DNA of 64,000 bases from Bartonella krasnovii (GTDB lineage Bacteria > Pseudomonadota > Alphaproteobacteria > Rhizobiales > Rhizobiaceae). The translations under genes and the position numbers were made by a program. Positions 10,070 through 20,928 of the stretch are shown piece after piece. A model generated the notes under the pieces. The model saw nothing but the letters and a program-made list of their open reading frames with translations. It searched no databases and had not been told where the DNA came from. The stretch lies in assembly GCF_003606345.3 (NCBI RefSeq), contig NZ_CP031844.2:1116001-1180000 (forward strand), written 5' to 3'. How positions within the stretch are numbered: position 1 is the first letter of the stretch; every line of letters starts with the position of its first letter.

Positions 10070-13000
10070 ATGGCACGCAGAACCAAATTGCAAACATTTG
10101 AAGTTGAAGTTGAAGAAGCCCTCACCAAAGCGATGAACTTTGATTTGGATGACACAGCATTTGAAACAATATCATCCAATAATTCTGAAAATATTGTTAA
10201 TGTTGATGATTTGATTCAAAAAATTGCAATGGCAGAAGAAGAGTTTTTTGCTGAAAATGGTCCTTCAACTTTTGTTTCTAATATTCATGATGATGCAGTT
10301 ATTGACAAATCCGTTGTTGGACAGCTTTTTGCTCCAAAACCTTCATCTGATATTTCAGGGGGAACGGTTCACAATACGTTATTGTCAACGAAACTTCTTC
10401 CTGCAAATGATGATATAACAAGCCCTGTAAATTTTGGACACTTAAGGCAACGTTCTTCCTCTCGAATCTATTGGTATACAACAGCGCTTAGTGCTTTATG
10501 GGTAACAGGAGGAGCTTTTATTGCGCATAAGCTCGCCCCTGCCGGACTCAGTTCCTTGTCTAATATCGGCACTTTTTTGACATCCCCAACAGGACTTGCT
10601 GTAGCGGCCGGGACAGCAATTCCTATTCTTATATCTTGGGGCGTTGCTCAATTAACAAAACGTTCAAACGAATTGCATAATATTGCTCTTTTTATGACAA
10701 ATGCTGCACAGCGCCTTAGTGAGCCACAACAATTATCTGAAAAACAAGCTATTGCTATCGGGCAAACCATTCGTGAAGAAGTCGCGGCAATGAATGAAGG
10801 TATTGAACGTACCCTTGGACGTGCTGTTGAACTTGAAGCAATCATACAAGGTGAAGTTCACAACCTAGAACAAGCCTATGCTGAAAATGAATCACGCATT
10901 CATACACTCATCAAAGAATTGAGTAATGAACGCATAGCCATTTTGAATCACGCCGATCGTGTACAATCAACAATTAAAGGAACTCAAGAACAACTGAGCG
11001 ATGAATTTGGTTTGGTTACTTCTAAAATTGTAACCAATGTTGAAAAGCTTGCACAAACTCTTTCTCAAACTTTACAAAAACAAGGTGAAGACCTTGTTGA
11101 AAAACTTTCCTATGCTAGTGATGGTGTAACAAATCAGCTTATTGAAAAATTTAACAAAACAACAACAAAAATTCAGCAGAAAAACACAGAATTTTTCGAT
11201 GAATTAGGAAAAAACTTTGATAGTTTTGCACAACAATTTGATCATAATGAAAAACAAATAGAAAAAACCTTTAATGAAACAGCAACAAAAGCAGAAGTGC
11301 ATGCTGCCAAAATTGCAACACATATACAAGCAGTAGCAGATCAAACTTTGCACGTTGTCGATGAAAAGTTTAAAGCTTTAGATAAAGCTCTTCTTGATCG
11401 CAATAATCAATCTCTACAGAGTTTTGATGAGAAGATTTTAAAGCTTGACGACCAAGCACATAAACTCTCTTCTGAATTTGATAACGTAACCTCGCAAGCA
11501 ATTGGAGCTTTTGAACAACGCTTAGCAACTGTTGATCTTTCTCTTAAAAAACACAGTAACTCCATTATTGATTCCTTTATAGAACGTAGTCAAGCTTTAG
11601 AAAATAATGCTGAAGAACTTGGTAAGTTCTTGGAAGATCATATCTTGAAAATAAATGAAAACCTCCAAGAAAAAACAGCAGACATTACCCATGCATTTAC
11701 AAATGGACGTGAAACTATTTTGTCTGCAATTGATAAAAGTAAAGAAAATCTAAGAGAAGAAATTCGATATGTCGACAATGCCATTGTTGATATTATACAG
11801 GAGCGTTCACAAGATTTTAAATTGCAGCTTTCTGATCAACGAGCTGTCATGGCAGATATGCTTGATAACGAAAAGAATAAAATCGCTGATGCATTAAGAA
11901 ATCAGATTGATATCTTGGTCCAAAATACTTCTCATATTGAAAAAGTTTTGACTGACAATGCTCAACTCGTTGATAAACAATCTGAAAATCACATTGAAAA
12001 TATCATTCAATGCACGAACAAACTGCAAGAAGTCATTGTACAAAGCTGCAATACAACGCAAGATGCTTTAGAGGCTCAAGCGAGAAATATTGATATCCGT
12101 GCCGATGCTCTGCGTGACTCTTTAGCAATTAATAGCTTTTCTCTCAATGAAGTTCTCGCTGATCAAGCACGTACACTCGAGCAACGCATGGAAACAATCC
12201 ATAACCTTATCGCAAAAAGTGATATACGGGTCGATGTTGCATTGAAACAACAAATAGATTTAGTTGAGAGTGCAATTATCGCCAATAATAAAAACATTAC
12301 TGAAACCGTTCAAGATCATATCAAAAGCCTTGAAAGCCATACCGAAATTTTAAAGAATACTCTCTCTCAATCGAGTGGTGTTCTCTTTGAAACCCTTGAA
12401 ACACGCATGGAATCATTTGATACAAATTTAGAAGGTTGTGCACATAAAATTTTTGAACGGACAACAACGCTAGAGGAAACATTATCTGAAAAATTTAGCC
12501 AAGTCTGTGAAGCTATTGATATACAAACATCTGTTATTGAGGAACGTTCTGATACGTTAAAAACGTCTCTCATGCTTAATAATGAGCAAAGTCAGATAAT
12601 TCAACAAGCGCTGGAAAGCAGTGTTGACAATTTGCGCGTTAGCTTAGAAGATTCTGTTAATACAGTCACTGATAGTCTGCATAATAAGATTATAAAAGCT
12701 TCTGATATTCTTTCTTCTAAGGGTGAACAAATTCTCTCTTCTGTTACGAATGTTACCGTGCAAGCTGAAAATATTCTTTCAGAGTCAGGCAATCGCATTG
12801 TATCAAACGTTAAGAAAACAGTTTATGATACCAGTGAAAAAGTTCTGTCTGTTTTGTCTGAACAAACAGCGCATACTGTTGAAGCTTTCGCAACAGCCAG
12901 CCATAATGCACAAGCATTATTGAATGAGGCAATTCACACATCAACAACCACAATAGAGCAAGTCCTTAACGAACGTTGTGATGTTCTTCATCATTCTATG

Positions 13001-14629
13001 CAAAGTCTTAAAAATAATTTAGACTATCAGCTTTCTGATGTAACAAGTCGTCTGGAAGATGCGAAGAATCAGACAGTAACACAAATTTCAGAACATGTTG
13101 GAAGAATAACAGAGCTAACAAATCACTTAAATCAAGCAGCACAAAGTACAACAGAATCTATTGGTTCTTTAACACAGCATGTCGGTGAACAACTCTCTCT
13201 CTCCACACAAGATGCTGAACAAAGAATTTATGCACATAATGAATCTTTAGTGAATAGCTTGAACAAAGCGAACTCTGAAACACTTCAAACAGTAACAGCT
13301 ATGAAGGAAGAGCTTGTTAATAATGTCTCATCCATCTTACAGCAGTTAAATCAATCAATTTACAACTTCCAAGAGAATAGTAATGTTTTATTATCAGCCG
13401 TTCAAAATATTGATGGTCAGTTTAATGAAACTACGAATAATTTTTTCCGCAATACGAACCAAGTAGCAGAGCGTTTATCAGCCTCAAATCAAGCTCTTAA
13501 TAATAATGTTGAAATTCTACAAGGACTTTCAAACAACACCTTTGAACAAATTAATCATATAACGAACAGTTTTGGTGAACATGCGAAAACACTTTCCCAA
13601 ACTATTCATGTTCTTGAACAGTCTGAAAATTCACTAAGTGCAACGCTTGAAGAAAAACATAATACACTTTCTGCATTAAGCGATGCTCTTGTTTCAAAGT
13701 CTCATGAAATTAATCAAATGATTGAGCATTATGAAAAAATCTTCAACTTAGCCCTTGAACGCTCTGATAAGAATGCGCGTAACGCCACAGATTCATTCCA
13801 ACAATCCCTTAATAGGCTTATTAGTGAAGCATCAACGCGTTTTTCAGGAGCAGCAGAAGATATACGTCGCTCCGCGGATGAAGTTCGTTTAGAGCTTTCA
13901 AAGATTAATAATGATATTCATGAAAATACTAAAAAGCTTCCTGAAAAAACAAAAGAAACAACGCAAACAATTCGTACGGCTTTGAATGAGCAAATTACAG
14001 CATTAAAAGATCTCATCAGTGTTATACAAGATGATCAAAAGAACGTAAGAGAATCGTTAACGTCGGCATTTTCTACATCATCAGTGCTTAATGAGAGAAG
14101 TGAGAATTCTCCTAAGTTCATTAAAAAGATCATTCCTCCTAAACCTGTTTTACAACAAGATCAAAGTATAAAAAGACCAAATAAATGGGTGTCAAATCTC
14201 TTAGAAAGAGCTTCACGGGAAGAAACGTTTTATGATGAGACCCCCAATGATGCTGTTTTAACATCAGTGCAAACAAAACCACGTCCTACAAGCAGTTCTC
14301 TTAACGCGTTAGCATCAGGTATCGTGCAAGCGATTAATCACAATGCCATTGTTGAGTTATGGGATCATTATCAACGTGGACAAAAAAACATCGCTACAGA
14401 ACGCCTTTATACCTTGAATGGAAAAACAATATTTGAAATGATTAAGAAAAAATATATGAGTGATTTTGAATTTAAACGTTCAGTGAATCAATATGTTTCG
14501 GATTTTGAAAAGCTCTTACGTGAGATATCGCGCAGTTCTGGTTCTTCCAACTCAGTTCGCAAATACCTGATATCAGATACAGGAAAAGTTTATACCATGC
14601 TTGCTCATGCAAGTGGACGAATCCAATAG
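10070..14629 (+). CDS. Giant coiled-coil membrane protein, growth-pole-ring (GPR)-like
   Basis: A 1519-aa protein. Residues 1-130 are acidic and low-complexity, two hydrophobic helices follow at about 133-153 and 174-195, and then more than 1000 residues of almost continuous amphipathic helix with apolipoprotein-like heptad character. A basic, proline-containing linker lies near 1340-1400, and a compact carboxy-terminal domain of about 110 residues ends the protein. This layout matches the Rhizobiales GPR family, known from Agrobacterium as a ring at the growing pole; Bartonella databases often call such proteins kinesin-like or hypothetical. The assignment rests on architecture, not on a search. 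It stands alone, followed by a terminator. Confidence 0.6.
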   Translation: MARRTKLQTFEVEVEEALTKAMNFDLDDTAFETISSNNSENIVNVDDLIQKIAMAEEEFFAENGPSTFVSNIHDDAVIDKSVVGQLFAPKPSSDISGGTVHNTLLSTKLLPANDDITSPVNFGHLRQRSSSRIYWYTTALSALWVTGGAFIAHKLAPAGLSSLSNIGTFLTSPTGLAVAAGTAIPILISWGVAQLTKRSNELHNIALFMTNAAQRLSEPQQLSEKQAIAIGQTIREEVAAMNEGIERTLGRAVELEAIIQGEVHNLEQAYAENESRIHTLIKELSNERIAILNHADRVQSTIKGTQEQLSDEFGLVTSKIVTNVEKLAQTLSQTLQKQGEDLVEKLSYASDGVTNQLIEKFNKTTTKIQQKNTEFFDELGKNFDSFAQQFDHNEKQIEKTFNETATKAEVHAAKIATHIQAVADQTLHVVDEKFKALDKALLDRNNQSLQSFDEKILKLDDQAHKLSSEFDNVTSQAIGAFEQRLATVDLSLKKHSNSIIDSFIERSQALENNAEELGKFLEDHILKINENLQEKTADITHAFTNGRETILSAIDKSKENLREEIRYVDNAIVDIIQERSQDFKLQLSDQRAVMADMLDNEKNKIADALRNQIDILVQNTSHIEKVLTDNAQLVDKQSENHIENIIQCTNKLQEVIVQSCNTTQDALEAQARNIDIRADALRDSLAINSFSLNEVLADQARTLEQRMETIHNLIAKSDIRVDVALKQQIDLVESAIIANNKNITETVQDHIKSLESHTEILKNTLSQSSGVLFETLETRMESFDTNLEGCAHKIFERTTTLEETLSEKFSQVCEAIDIQTSVIEERSDTLKTSLMLNNEQSQIIQQALESSVDNLRVSLEDSVNTVTDSLHNKIIKASDILSSKGEQILSSVTNVTVQAENILSESGNRIVSNVKKTVYDTSEKVLSVLSEQTAHTVEAFATASHNAQALLNEAIHTSTTTIEQVLNERCDVLHHSMQSLKNNLDYQLSDVTSRLEDAKNQTVTQISEHVGRITELTNHLNQAAQSTTESIGSLTQHVGEQLSLSTQDAEQRIYAHNESLVNSLNKANSETLQTVTAMKEELVNNVSSILQQLNQSIYNFQENSNVLLSAVQNIDGQFNETTNNFFRNTNQVAERLSASNQALNNNVEILQGLSNNTFEQINHITNSFGEHAKTLSQTIHVLEQSENSLSATLEEKHNTLSALSDALVSKSHEINQMIEHYEKIFNLALERSDKNARNATDSFQQSLNRLISEASTRFSGAAEDIRRSADEVRLELSKINNDIHENTKKLPEKTKETTQTIRTALNEQITALKDLISVIQDDQKNVRESLTSAFSTSSVLNERSENSPKFIKKIIPPKPVLQQDQSIKRPNKWVSNLLERASREETFYDETPNDAVLTSVQTKPRPTSSSLNALASGIVQAINHNAIVELWDHYQRGQKNIATERLYTLNGKTIFEMIKKKYMSDFEFKRSVNQYVSDFEKLLREISRSSGSSNSVRKYLISDTGKVYTMLAHASGRIQ

Positions 14630-14636
14630 ACAATAA

Positions 14637-14668
14637 GAAAAGTGGAGAAAATATTTTTCCGCTTTTCT
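14637..14668 (+). terminator. Rho-independent terminator after GPR-like gene
   Basis: An inverted repeat GAAAAGTGGA / TCCGCTTTTC with one mismatch begins eight bases after the stop codon and runs into a pyrimidine-rich tail (TCTTTCC). Position and structure fit an intrinsic terminator, although the T-run is weak. Confidence 0.5.
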
Positions 14669-15591
14669 CTTTCCAGTTGTCTTAAGTGTTGATCATAGAG
14701 TACTTTGTGATTAGCTGGAGCTTTGTACTTCAAAGGCTGAGATAATTGGTATACAGTTTTTTATGATATTCTAAGCAATACCCCTAAAGAAACGTAAAGG
14801 CTATCAAATAACATATCATTCTAAAAATGAGAAAGCTTATAAGAAACACTTCTATCCCTTTATCCACATATTAATTTTGCTTTAAATATGTGAGTAAATA
14901 TTTTTTATTATAATAGATAGAATTGAAATGAATAAATCTTATTGTATTCAAATTTTCCATTCAGCATACAAACGATTTATCATTAGAGCACCGTGTTATA
15001 CGGAATATACGAATCTAGGGTAAAATGCGCAATTATAGACGACACAGTGATATCTTCTTTATTAAAGACTTACTTGTCAATATATAGGAAATACCGCTCT
15101 AAAAAATTAAGAATTTAATTGAACAATAAAAAACATAACTTCCATTTTCAACGTTCCAATCTCCTTATAAAACAATTTATAATTTTCAAATTGTTTATTC
15201 TACCTACGTATAGAAATTTATATAAAATATATATTTTATAAAAACTGGATGAAAATAATATGAAACACTCTTCTATTCTTTCCTTATTTTGTAAGCATTG
15301 CAAAAACAATAATGGCTTGGTAATATGAGCATTATTAAATATTTTATTTGTTTATAGACTAATCAATTTTTACGCGTTTGATTAAGGATAAGAAAAACAA
15401 ATGTGCTACTGTCAATGAAATTATTCATGCGTACAAATGAAAAGAAACATCAAACTGGTTTTACGATCCAGAAAAATTTGCTCATGCTCATGCATTTTGA
15501 TATTCAGAGGAATGAGGATCTATTAGTGGACAAAACCTTATCGTAGATGAAACACTCATAATAAACACACACTAACTTGGATATCATAAAA
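14669..15591. other. 920-base AT-rich intergenic region
   Basis: Between the GPR-like gene and maeB. No open frame with recognisable content, no tRNA and no clear repeat. One perfect DnaA-box 9-mer is present at 14860-14868, which is expected by chance at this scale. It must contain the maeB promoter. It may hold decayed coding sequence that I cannot recognise. Confidence 0.4.
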
Positions 15592-17910
15592 ATGTCTAGA
15601 GAACGAAAGAGTAATTTCAGTTCACCAATAGCTGAACGTGACAGTGCTGCACTTTTTTATCACCAACACCCCAAACCTGGAAAATTAGAAATACAAGCAA
15701 CAAAGCCTCTTGATAATCAACGTGATTTAGCTCTTGCTTATTCCCCAGGTGTTGCAGCACCATGTCTTGCAATTCATGAAGATCCCAATCTTGCTGCTCA
15801 ATATACATCTCGTTCTAATTTAGTCGCTGTTATATCAAACGGAACGGCTGTTCTAGGTTTAGGAAACATTGGCCCCCTCGCTTCAAAGCCAGTTATGGAA
15901 GGCAAAGCTGTTTTATTCAAAAAATTTGCCAATATTGATGTTTTTGATATTGAGATTGATGCATCCGATATAGAACAAATGGTACAAACGGTATCTACCT
16001 TAGAACCTACATTTGGTGGTATTAATCTTGAAGATATTAAGGCGCCTGAATGTTTTGAAATCGAGGAAAAGCTGCGCGCTAAGATGAATATTCCAGTTTT
16101 TCATGATGACCAACACGGAACGGCCATTATTGTTTCTGCTGCTGTATTAAACGCCTTAAATCTTTCAGGAAAAAAAATTGAAAATGCAAAAATTGTTACT
16201 TCAGGTGCAGGTGCGGCCGCCCTCGCTTGTCTTAATCTTTTGGTCCGTCTTGGAGCAAAAGTTGAAAATATTTGGCTTAGCGACTTAGAAGGCGTTGTTT
16301 ATGAAGGTCGCCAAACCCTCATGGATCGTTGGAAAGTCAATTATGCACAAAAAACTAAAGCGAGAACTTTATCTGATATTATTGATGATGCAGATATTTT
16401 TCTAGGCTTATCGGCGGGAGGAGTTTTAAAGCCTGAATATCTTAAAAGAATGGCTCAAAATCCACTCATTTTAGCGCTGGCTAATCCAGTACCAGAAATT
16501 ATGCCCGAAGAAGCACATTCTATACGACCCGATGCGATGATCTGCACAGGTCGCTCTGATTATCCCAATCAAGTTAATAATGTCCTTTGTTTTCCCTATA
16601 TCTTCCGTGGTGCATTAGACGTAGGTGCGACTGCAATTAATGAAGAAATGAAAATGGCTGCTGTTCATGCGATAGCTGCCCTTGCTCGTGAAGAAACTTC
16701 AGATGTTGCAGCACGTGCATACGCTAAAGAACCGCCCAGTTTTGGACCAAATTATCTGATCCCCTCTCCTTTTGATCCGCGTTTAATACTACGTATTGCT
16801 CCTGCTGTTGCTAAAGCAGCAATGACAACGGGTATTGCACTTCGTCCTATTGAAGATATGGAATCCTACCATGATATCCTCAATCGTTTTGTCTTTCTTT
16901 CTGGTTTAACAATGAAGCCTGTTTTTGCTGCTGCAAAAACAGCAAAACGTAAACGTGTCATCTATGCTAATGGTGAAGATGAACGCGTCCTTCGCGCAGC
17001 ACAAGTTGTCATTGAAGAACAAACAGCAACACCTCTCCTTATCGGACGTCCACATGTCGTAGAAGCAAGATTAAAACGCTTTGGTTTGAAAATTCGCCCT
17101 AATATAGATTTTGAATTAACAAATCCTGAAGATGATCCACGTTTTCGTGATTATGTTAATTTATTTTTTCATTATACAGGAAGACGTGGTGTTACGCCTG
17201 AAATGGCAAAAACAATAGTGAGAACATCAACAACCGCTATTGCTGCCCTTGCCGTCATGCGTGAAGAAGCAGATGCGATGATTTGCGGTTTAGAGGGGCG
17301 TTTTGAACGTCAACTTGAATTGATCGAACAAATTATCGGTCTTGATCCTCATGTTCATCGTTTTTCTGCTATGAGTTTGCTTATCTCTCAACAGCGTACT
17401 CTTTTTCTCACAGACACTTACGTTAATGAAAATCCTTCTGCAGAAGAAATCGCTGAAATGACTGTATTAGCAGCTCAAGAAGTTGAAGCATTTGGAATAA
17501 CACCTAAAGCAGCCTTACTATCACACTCAAACTTTGGTTCTAAAAACACAGAAAGTGCGTGTAAAATGCGCCGTGCAACGGAAATTCTTGCCAAAGAACA
17601 CCCTCATTTAGAATCAGATGGTGAAATGCATGGTGATGCAGCCCTTTCCAAAGTTTTTCGTGATCGTGTTTTTCCTGATTCTCGTCTCAAAAGTGAAGCA
17701 AATTTGCTTGTTTTTCCAACACTTGATTCAGCCAACATCACGCTCAATACTGTTAAAAGCCTTACAAATGCACTTCATGTTGGTCCTATCTTAATAGGGG
17801 CAGCACGTCCCGCTCATATACTAACGCCTTCAGTAACGTCACGAGGCGTTGTTAATATAACAGCCCTTGCCGTTCATGCAGCAAATAGAAAAAATAAGCT
17901 CGTAAAATAA
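15592..17910 (+). CDS. maeB: NADP-dependent malic enzyme with phosphotransacetylase-like domain
   Basis: This enzyme decarboxylates malate to pyruvate with reduction of NADP. The amino-terminal malic-enzyme half shows [24 protein letters not shown] and [12 protein letters not shown], and the dinucleotide-binding segment [16 protein letters not shown] near residue 200. The carboxy-terminal half (about 430-765) is the phosphotransacetylase-like extension typical of the large MaeB class, thought to be regulatory. The frame opens at a TTG (15577), but the ATG at 15592 giving MSRERKSN and 772 aa is the better start. Confidence 0.95.
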   Translation: MSRERKSNFSSPIAERDSAALFYHQHPKPGKLEIQATKPLDNQRDLALAYSPGVAAPCLAIHEDPNLAAQYTSRSNLVAVISNGTAVLGLGNIGPLASKPVMEGKAVLFKKFANIDVFDIEIDASDIEQMVQTVSTLEPTFGGINLEDIKAPECFEIEEKLRAKMNIPVFHDDQHGTAIIVSAAVLNALNLSGKKIENAKIVTSGAGAAALACLNLLVRLGAKVENIWLSDLEGVVYEGRQTLMDRWKVNYAQKTKARTLSDIIDDADIFLGLSAGGVLKPEYLKRMAQNPLILALANPVPEIMPEEAHSIRPDAMICTGRSDYPNQVNNVLCFPYIFRGALDVGATAINEEMKMAAVHAIAALAREETSDVAARAYAKEPPSFGPNYLIPSPFDPRLILRIAPAVAKAAMTTGIALRPIEDMESYHDILNRFVFLSGLTMKPVFAAAKTAKRKRVIYANGEDERVLRAAQVVIEEQTATPLLIGRPHVVEARLKRFGLKIRPNIDFELTNPEDDPRFRDYVNLFFHYTGRRGVTPEMAKTIVRTSTTAIAALAVMREEADAMICGLEGRFERQLELIEQIIGLDPHVHRFSAMSLLISQQRTLFLTDTYVNENPSAEEIAEMTVLAAQEVEAFGITPKAALLSHSNFGSKNTESACKMRRATEILAKEHPHLESDGEMHGDAALSKVFRDRVFPDSRLKSEANLLVFPTLDSANITLNTVKSLTNALHVGPILIGAARPAHILTPSVTSRGVVNITALAVHAANRKNKLVK

Positions 17911-17973
17911 ATGTGCAATAAAACTTCAAAGTTTTTTAAATATTGAGATATAGTATTTCACATACTGTAAAGC

Positions 17974-17993
17974 TCTTTTCTTTCTAGAAAAGA
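17974..17993. terminator. Possible terminator hairpin after maeB
   Basis: A perfect 8-bp stem, TCTTTTCT / AGAAAAGA, with a four-base loop lies 63 bases after the maeB stop. The stem is AT-rich and not followed by a T-run, so it is a weak candidate only. Confidence 0.25.
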
Positions 17994-18098
17994 CAGTTAT
18001 ATTCTGGATTAAGGCTTTTTTTTTAAAAGAAAAAAGGCTAGAAGAATGATATTAAATGTATTTTGAATTTGCTAACTCTATAATAAGGAATCCATACA

Positions 18099-18383
18099 TT
18101 GCCTTCCACGTTTGATAAAGTTGCTGATATTATTGCAGAAATCAGTGAAATTGATCGCAATACAATCACACCTGAAAGTCATACAATTGATGATTTGGGA
18201 ATCGACAGTCTTGATTTTCTTGATATTGTTTTCGCTATTGATAAAGCTTTCGGAATAAAAGTTCCCCTAGAACAATGGACGCAAGAAGTCAATGAAGGTA
18301 CAGTTGCTACAGAAGAATACTTTGTTCTCAAAAATCTTTGTGCAAAAATTGATGATCTCGTTGCCTTAAAACAGGCGGAGTAA
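18099..18383 (+). CDS. acpXL: Acyl carrier protein AcpXL for very-long-chain lipid A fatty acid
   Basis: AcpXL carries the 26-28 carbon hydroxy fatty acid later attached to lipid A in Rhizobiales. The 94-aa protein has the phosphopantetheine site [12 protein letters not shown] with Ser37, and the long carboxy-terminal tail ([16 protein letters not shown]) that distinguishes AcpXL from the ordinary AcpP. No ATG is available; the start is a TTG preceded by TAAGGAA at good spacing. It heads the cluster acpXL, two ketosynthase-like genes, adh and lpxXL on the same strand, 11 bases before the next gene. Confidence 0.93.
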   Translation: MPSTFDKVADIIAEISEIDRNTITPESHTIDDLGIDSLDFLDIVFAIDKAFGIKVPLEQWTQEVNEGTVATEEYFVLKNLCAKIDDLVALKQAE

Positions 18384-18394
18384 TTTTTTTTATT

Positions 18395-19570
18395 ATGTAT
18401 GATCAATCTGTATTCATCACTGGTATAGGTCTCATAAGCTCTCTGGGGGAAGGAACTGATCAACATTGGAAACTCTTAAATGATCCGATCTGTACACCGA
18501 ACCTAGATTGTACAACTTTTTCGCCCTACACAGTTCATAAATTGCCTGAAATTGATTGGAATTTACAAATTCCTAAGAAAAGTGATCAACGGCAAATGGG
18601 AATATGGCAACGTCTTGGTACCTATGCAGCTGGTCTTGCTCTTGATGATGCCGGTATGAAAAATAATGAACAATTCACATCAACAATGGACATGATCGTA
18701 GCAGCAAGTGGAGGAGAACGCGATATTACTGTTGATACGCAGATTCTTTCTAAAGCGCGTGCAGTCACAGATCATACCTCTATGTTAAATGTTGCACTTT
18801 CAACCGAACTTCGCCCAACATTATTTTTGGCACAACTTTCAAATCTTCTAGCGGGAAACATTTCAATCGTTCATAAAGTTACTGGATCATCTCGCACATT
18901 TATGGGAGAAGAAGGCAGTGGACTTTCTTCACTTCAAATTGCTGTAGCCCGTATTAAATCAGGACAAAGTACCCATGCTCTTGTAGGAAGTTCCTATAAT
19001 GCACAAAGTTATGATATGTTGTTGGCCCATGAACTTGGTGGTCTTTTAACCCATAATGGATGGAGCTCAGTGTGGGATCGTGAAATTCGCCCAGGTGGTG
19101 GTATTATTACCGGTTCTGGTGGTGTCTTTCTTGTTCTTGAAAGTGGTGAACATGCAAAAAAACGTAACGCACGTGCTTATGCTGAAATTAGCCAAATTAT
19201 TACAGACCAAACAGATAGAACCAAAACGCCGCTTAAGGAATCAATTGCAACAATGTTAAAAACAGTGGGCGCTAAAAATTCCTTAGCCATTTCAGCGGCA
19301 TCAGGTGCTCACGAAGCAACAAAAGCAGAACAAAATGCTCTTGATGATGCCGATCTATCTTACCGAGGTATTACAACATTATTCGGTTATATGCGAGAAG
19401 CACAATTTCCTTTAGCACTTGCCCTTGCAGCACTTTCAATTGAAAAAAAACACTGTTTTCCAGCATTAAGTCCTCATGAAAAACCTTTTTCTAAAGAAGT
19501 CCATGAAATATTTGTTACCACTATTGGTATAAAAAGAGCTGAAGGTGTTGTACATCTTACGGCTGTTTGA
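18395..19570 (+). CDS. Ketosynthase-like FabF2XL without catalytic residues
   Basis: A 391-aa thiolase-fold protein in the position of fabF2XL in the rhizobial acpXL cluster. The fold is recognisable (VFITGIGLISSLGEG at the start, VLESGEHAKKRNARAYAEI), but none of the three catalytic residues of a condensing enzyme is where expected. The nucleophile segment STACA is replaced by TFMGEEGSG near residues 168-176, the NAHGTST segment by SAASGAHEA, and the GHT segment by FGYMREA. It therefore resembles a chain-length-factor-type partner rather than an active synthase, presumably paired with the intact enzyme encoded next. The exact family label is from context. Confidence 0.8.
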   Translation: MYDQSVFITGIGLISSLGEGTDQHWKLLNDPICTPNLDCTTFSPYTVHKLPEIDWNLQIPKKSDQRQMGIWQRLGTYAAGLALDDAGMKNNEQFTSTMDMIVAASGGERDITVDTQILSKARAVTDHTSMLNVALSTELRPTLFLAQLSNLLAGNISIVHKVTGSSRTFMGEEGSGLSSLQIAVARIKSGQSTHALVGSSYNAQSYDMLLAHELGGLLTHNGWSSVWDREIRPGGGIITGSGGVFLVLESGEHAKKRNARAYAEISQIITDQTDRTKTPLKESIATMLKTVGAKNSLAISAASGAHEATKAEQNALDDADLSYRGITTLFGYMREAQFPLALALAALSIEKKHCFPALSPHEKPFSKEVHEIFVTTIGIKRAEGVVHLTAV

Positions 19571-19585
19571 AGGGGAATTTCTATT

Positions 19586-20860
19586 GTGAAATATCATGAT
19601 CATTTTGGACGTCCACTTGTAGCCATAACTGGAGCTGGCGTTGTTACATCACTCGGACAAGGGAAACATGAAAATTGGCAAAAATTAACAAACGGTGTAA
19701 GCGGTATCCATAAAATAACGCGTTTTCCTGTTGAAGGATTAAATACATATATTGCTGGGACAATTGATTTTCTCAAAGAAAGTACTCTTGGTGCTTCGGC
19801 GCTTTCTGAAAAGCTTGCACATCTTTCTGCTGAAGAAGCTTTAGAACAAGCTGCTCTTAATAAAACAAACTTTAATGGACCACTCTTTCTAGCTGCGCCT
19901 CCTGTTGAGCTTGAATGGCAAGCACGTTTTAATCTTGATCAAGAGGAAGAACTCAATAATGAGCCTTCTTATGCACATCTTCTTAGAATCTGTAGGCATA
20001 AACGCCATGAGGCACTTTTTGAAACCACACAATTTGGTGCCATTGCAGAAAAGCTGCAAAAAACGTTTGGCACAAAGGGACTGCCTGTTACACTTTCCAC
20101 GGCTTGTGCATCTGGTGCGACAGCAATTCAATTAGGCGTTGAAGCTATTCGACGAGGTGAAACAAATCGGGCTCTTACCATTGCGACAGATGGATCCGTT
20201 TCAGCAGAATCTCTCATTCGTTTTTCATTACTCTCTGCTCTTTCCACTCAAAATGAACCTGCAGAAAAAGCAGCAAAACCCTTCAGCCGAGATCGAGATG
20301 GATTTGTTATGGCAGAAGGCTCAGGCGCTCTTGTTCTTGAATCTCTTCAAAGCGCATTAAACCGGAATGCTACAGTTTTAGGAATTTTAGCGGGCTGTGG
20401 AGAAACGGCCGATGATTTTCACCGTACACGTTCAAAACCCGATGCATCACCAGCCATTGGATCCGTTCGCAAAGCCTTAAATGATGCACAAATAACTATC
20501 CATGAAATTGACTATATTAATGCTCATGGAACCTCAACACCTGAAAATGAAAAAATGGAATATCTTGCCTTATCGACAGTCTTCGGTAACGTTCTAGAGC
20601 ATATTCCTGTTTCTTCTAATAAATCAATGATTGGGCATACCTTAACTGCTGCTGGTGCCATAGAAGCTGTTTTTTCGCTTTTGACCATTCAATCGGGGAT
20701 ACTTCCACCTACAATAAATTACGATAATCCTGACCCTGCTATCCCTTTAGATGTTGTTCCTCATCATAGCCGTAAAGCTAATGTCAATGCGGTTTTGTCA
20801 AATTCATTTGGGTTTGGTGGTCAAAATACAAGTCTTGTTCTCACAGCCTATAAAGGATAA
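19586..20860 (+). CDS. Beta-ketoacyl-ACP synthase FabF1XL
   Basis: An intact KAS-II-like condensing enzyme of 424 aa, expected to elongate AcpXL-bound acyl chains. The catalytic triad is visible: Cys174 in TLSTACASGATA, a histidine in NAHGTSTPENE and a second in SMIGHTLTAAGA; the carboxy-terminal FGFGGQNTSLVL is also typical. It uses a GTG start preceded by AGGGGAA, 15 bases after the upstream ketosynthase-like gene. The side-by-side active and inactive subunits suggest a heterodimer. Confidence 0.9.
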   Translation: MKYHDHFGRPLVAITGAGVVTSLGQGKHENWQKLTNGVSGIHKITRFPVEGLNTYIAGTIDFLKESTLGASALSEKLAHLSAEEALEQAALNKTNFNGPLFLAAPPVELEWQARFNLDQEEELNNEPSYAHLLRICRHKRHEALFETTQFGAIAEKLQKTFGTKGLPVTLSTACASGATAIQLGVEAIRRGETNRALTIATDGSVSAESLIRFSLLSALSTQNEPAEKAAKPFSRDRDGFVMAEGSGALVLESLQSALNRNATVLGILAGCGETADDFHRTRSKPDASPAIGSVRKALNDAQITIHEIDYINAHGTSTPENEKMEYLALSTVFGNVLEHIPVSSNKSMIGHTLTAAGAIEAVFSLLTIQSGILPPTINYDNPDPAIPLDVVPHHSRKANVNAVLSNSFGFGGQNTSLVLTAYKG

Positions 20861-20928
20861 TCTTTTACGTACTGACCAAAGTTAATCATACTGAAGCAAT
20901 AGCAATTATCAATTGAAGGGGAATAATA

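Noticed and set aside
14860..14868. Perfect DnaA box (TTATCCACA), with another on the minus strand at 30494-30502
   Set aside because: Two scattered 9-mers are about what chance gives in 64 kb; no cluster or origin-type genes nearby.
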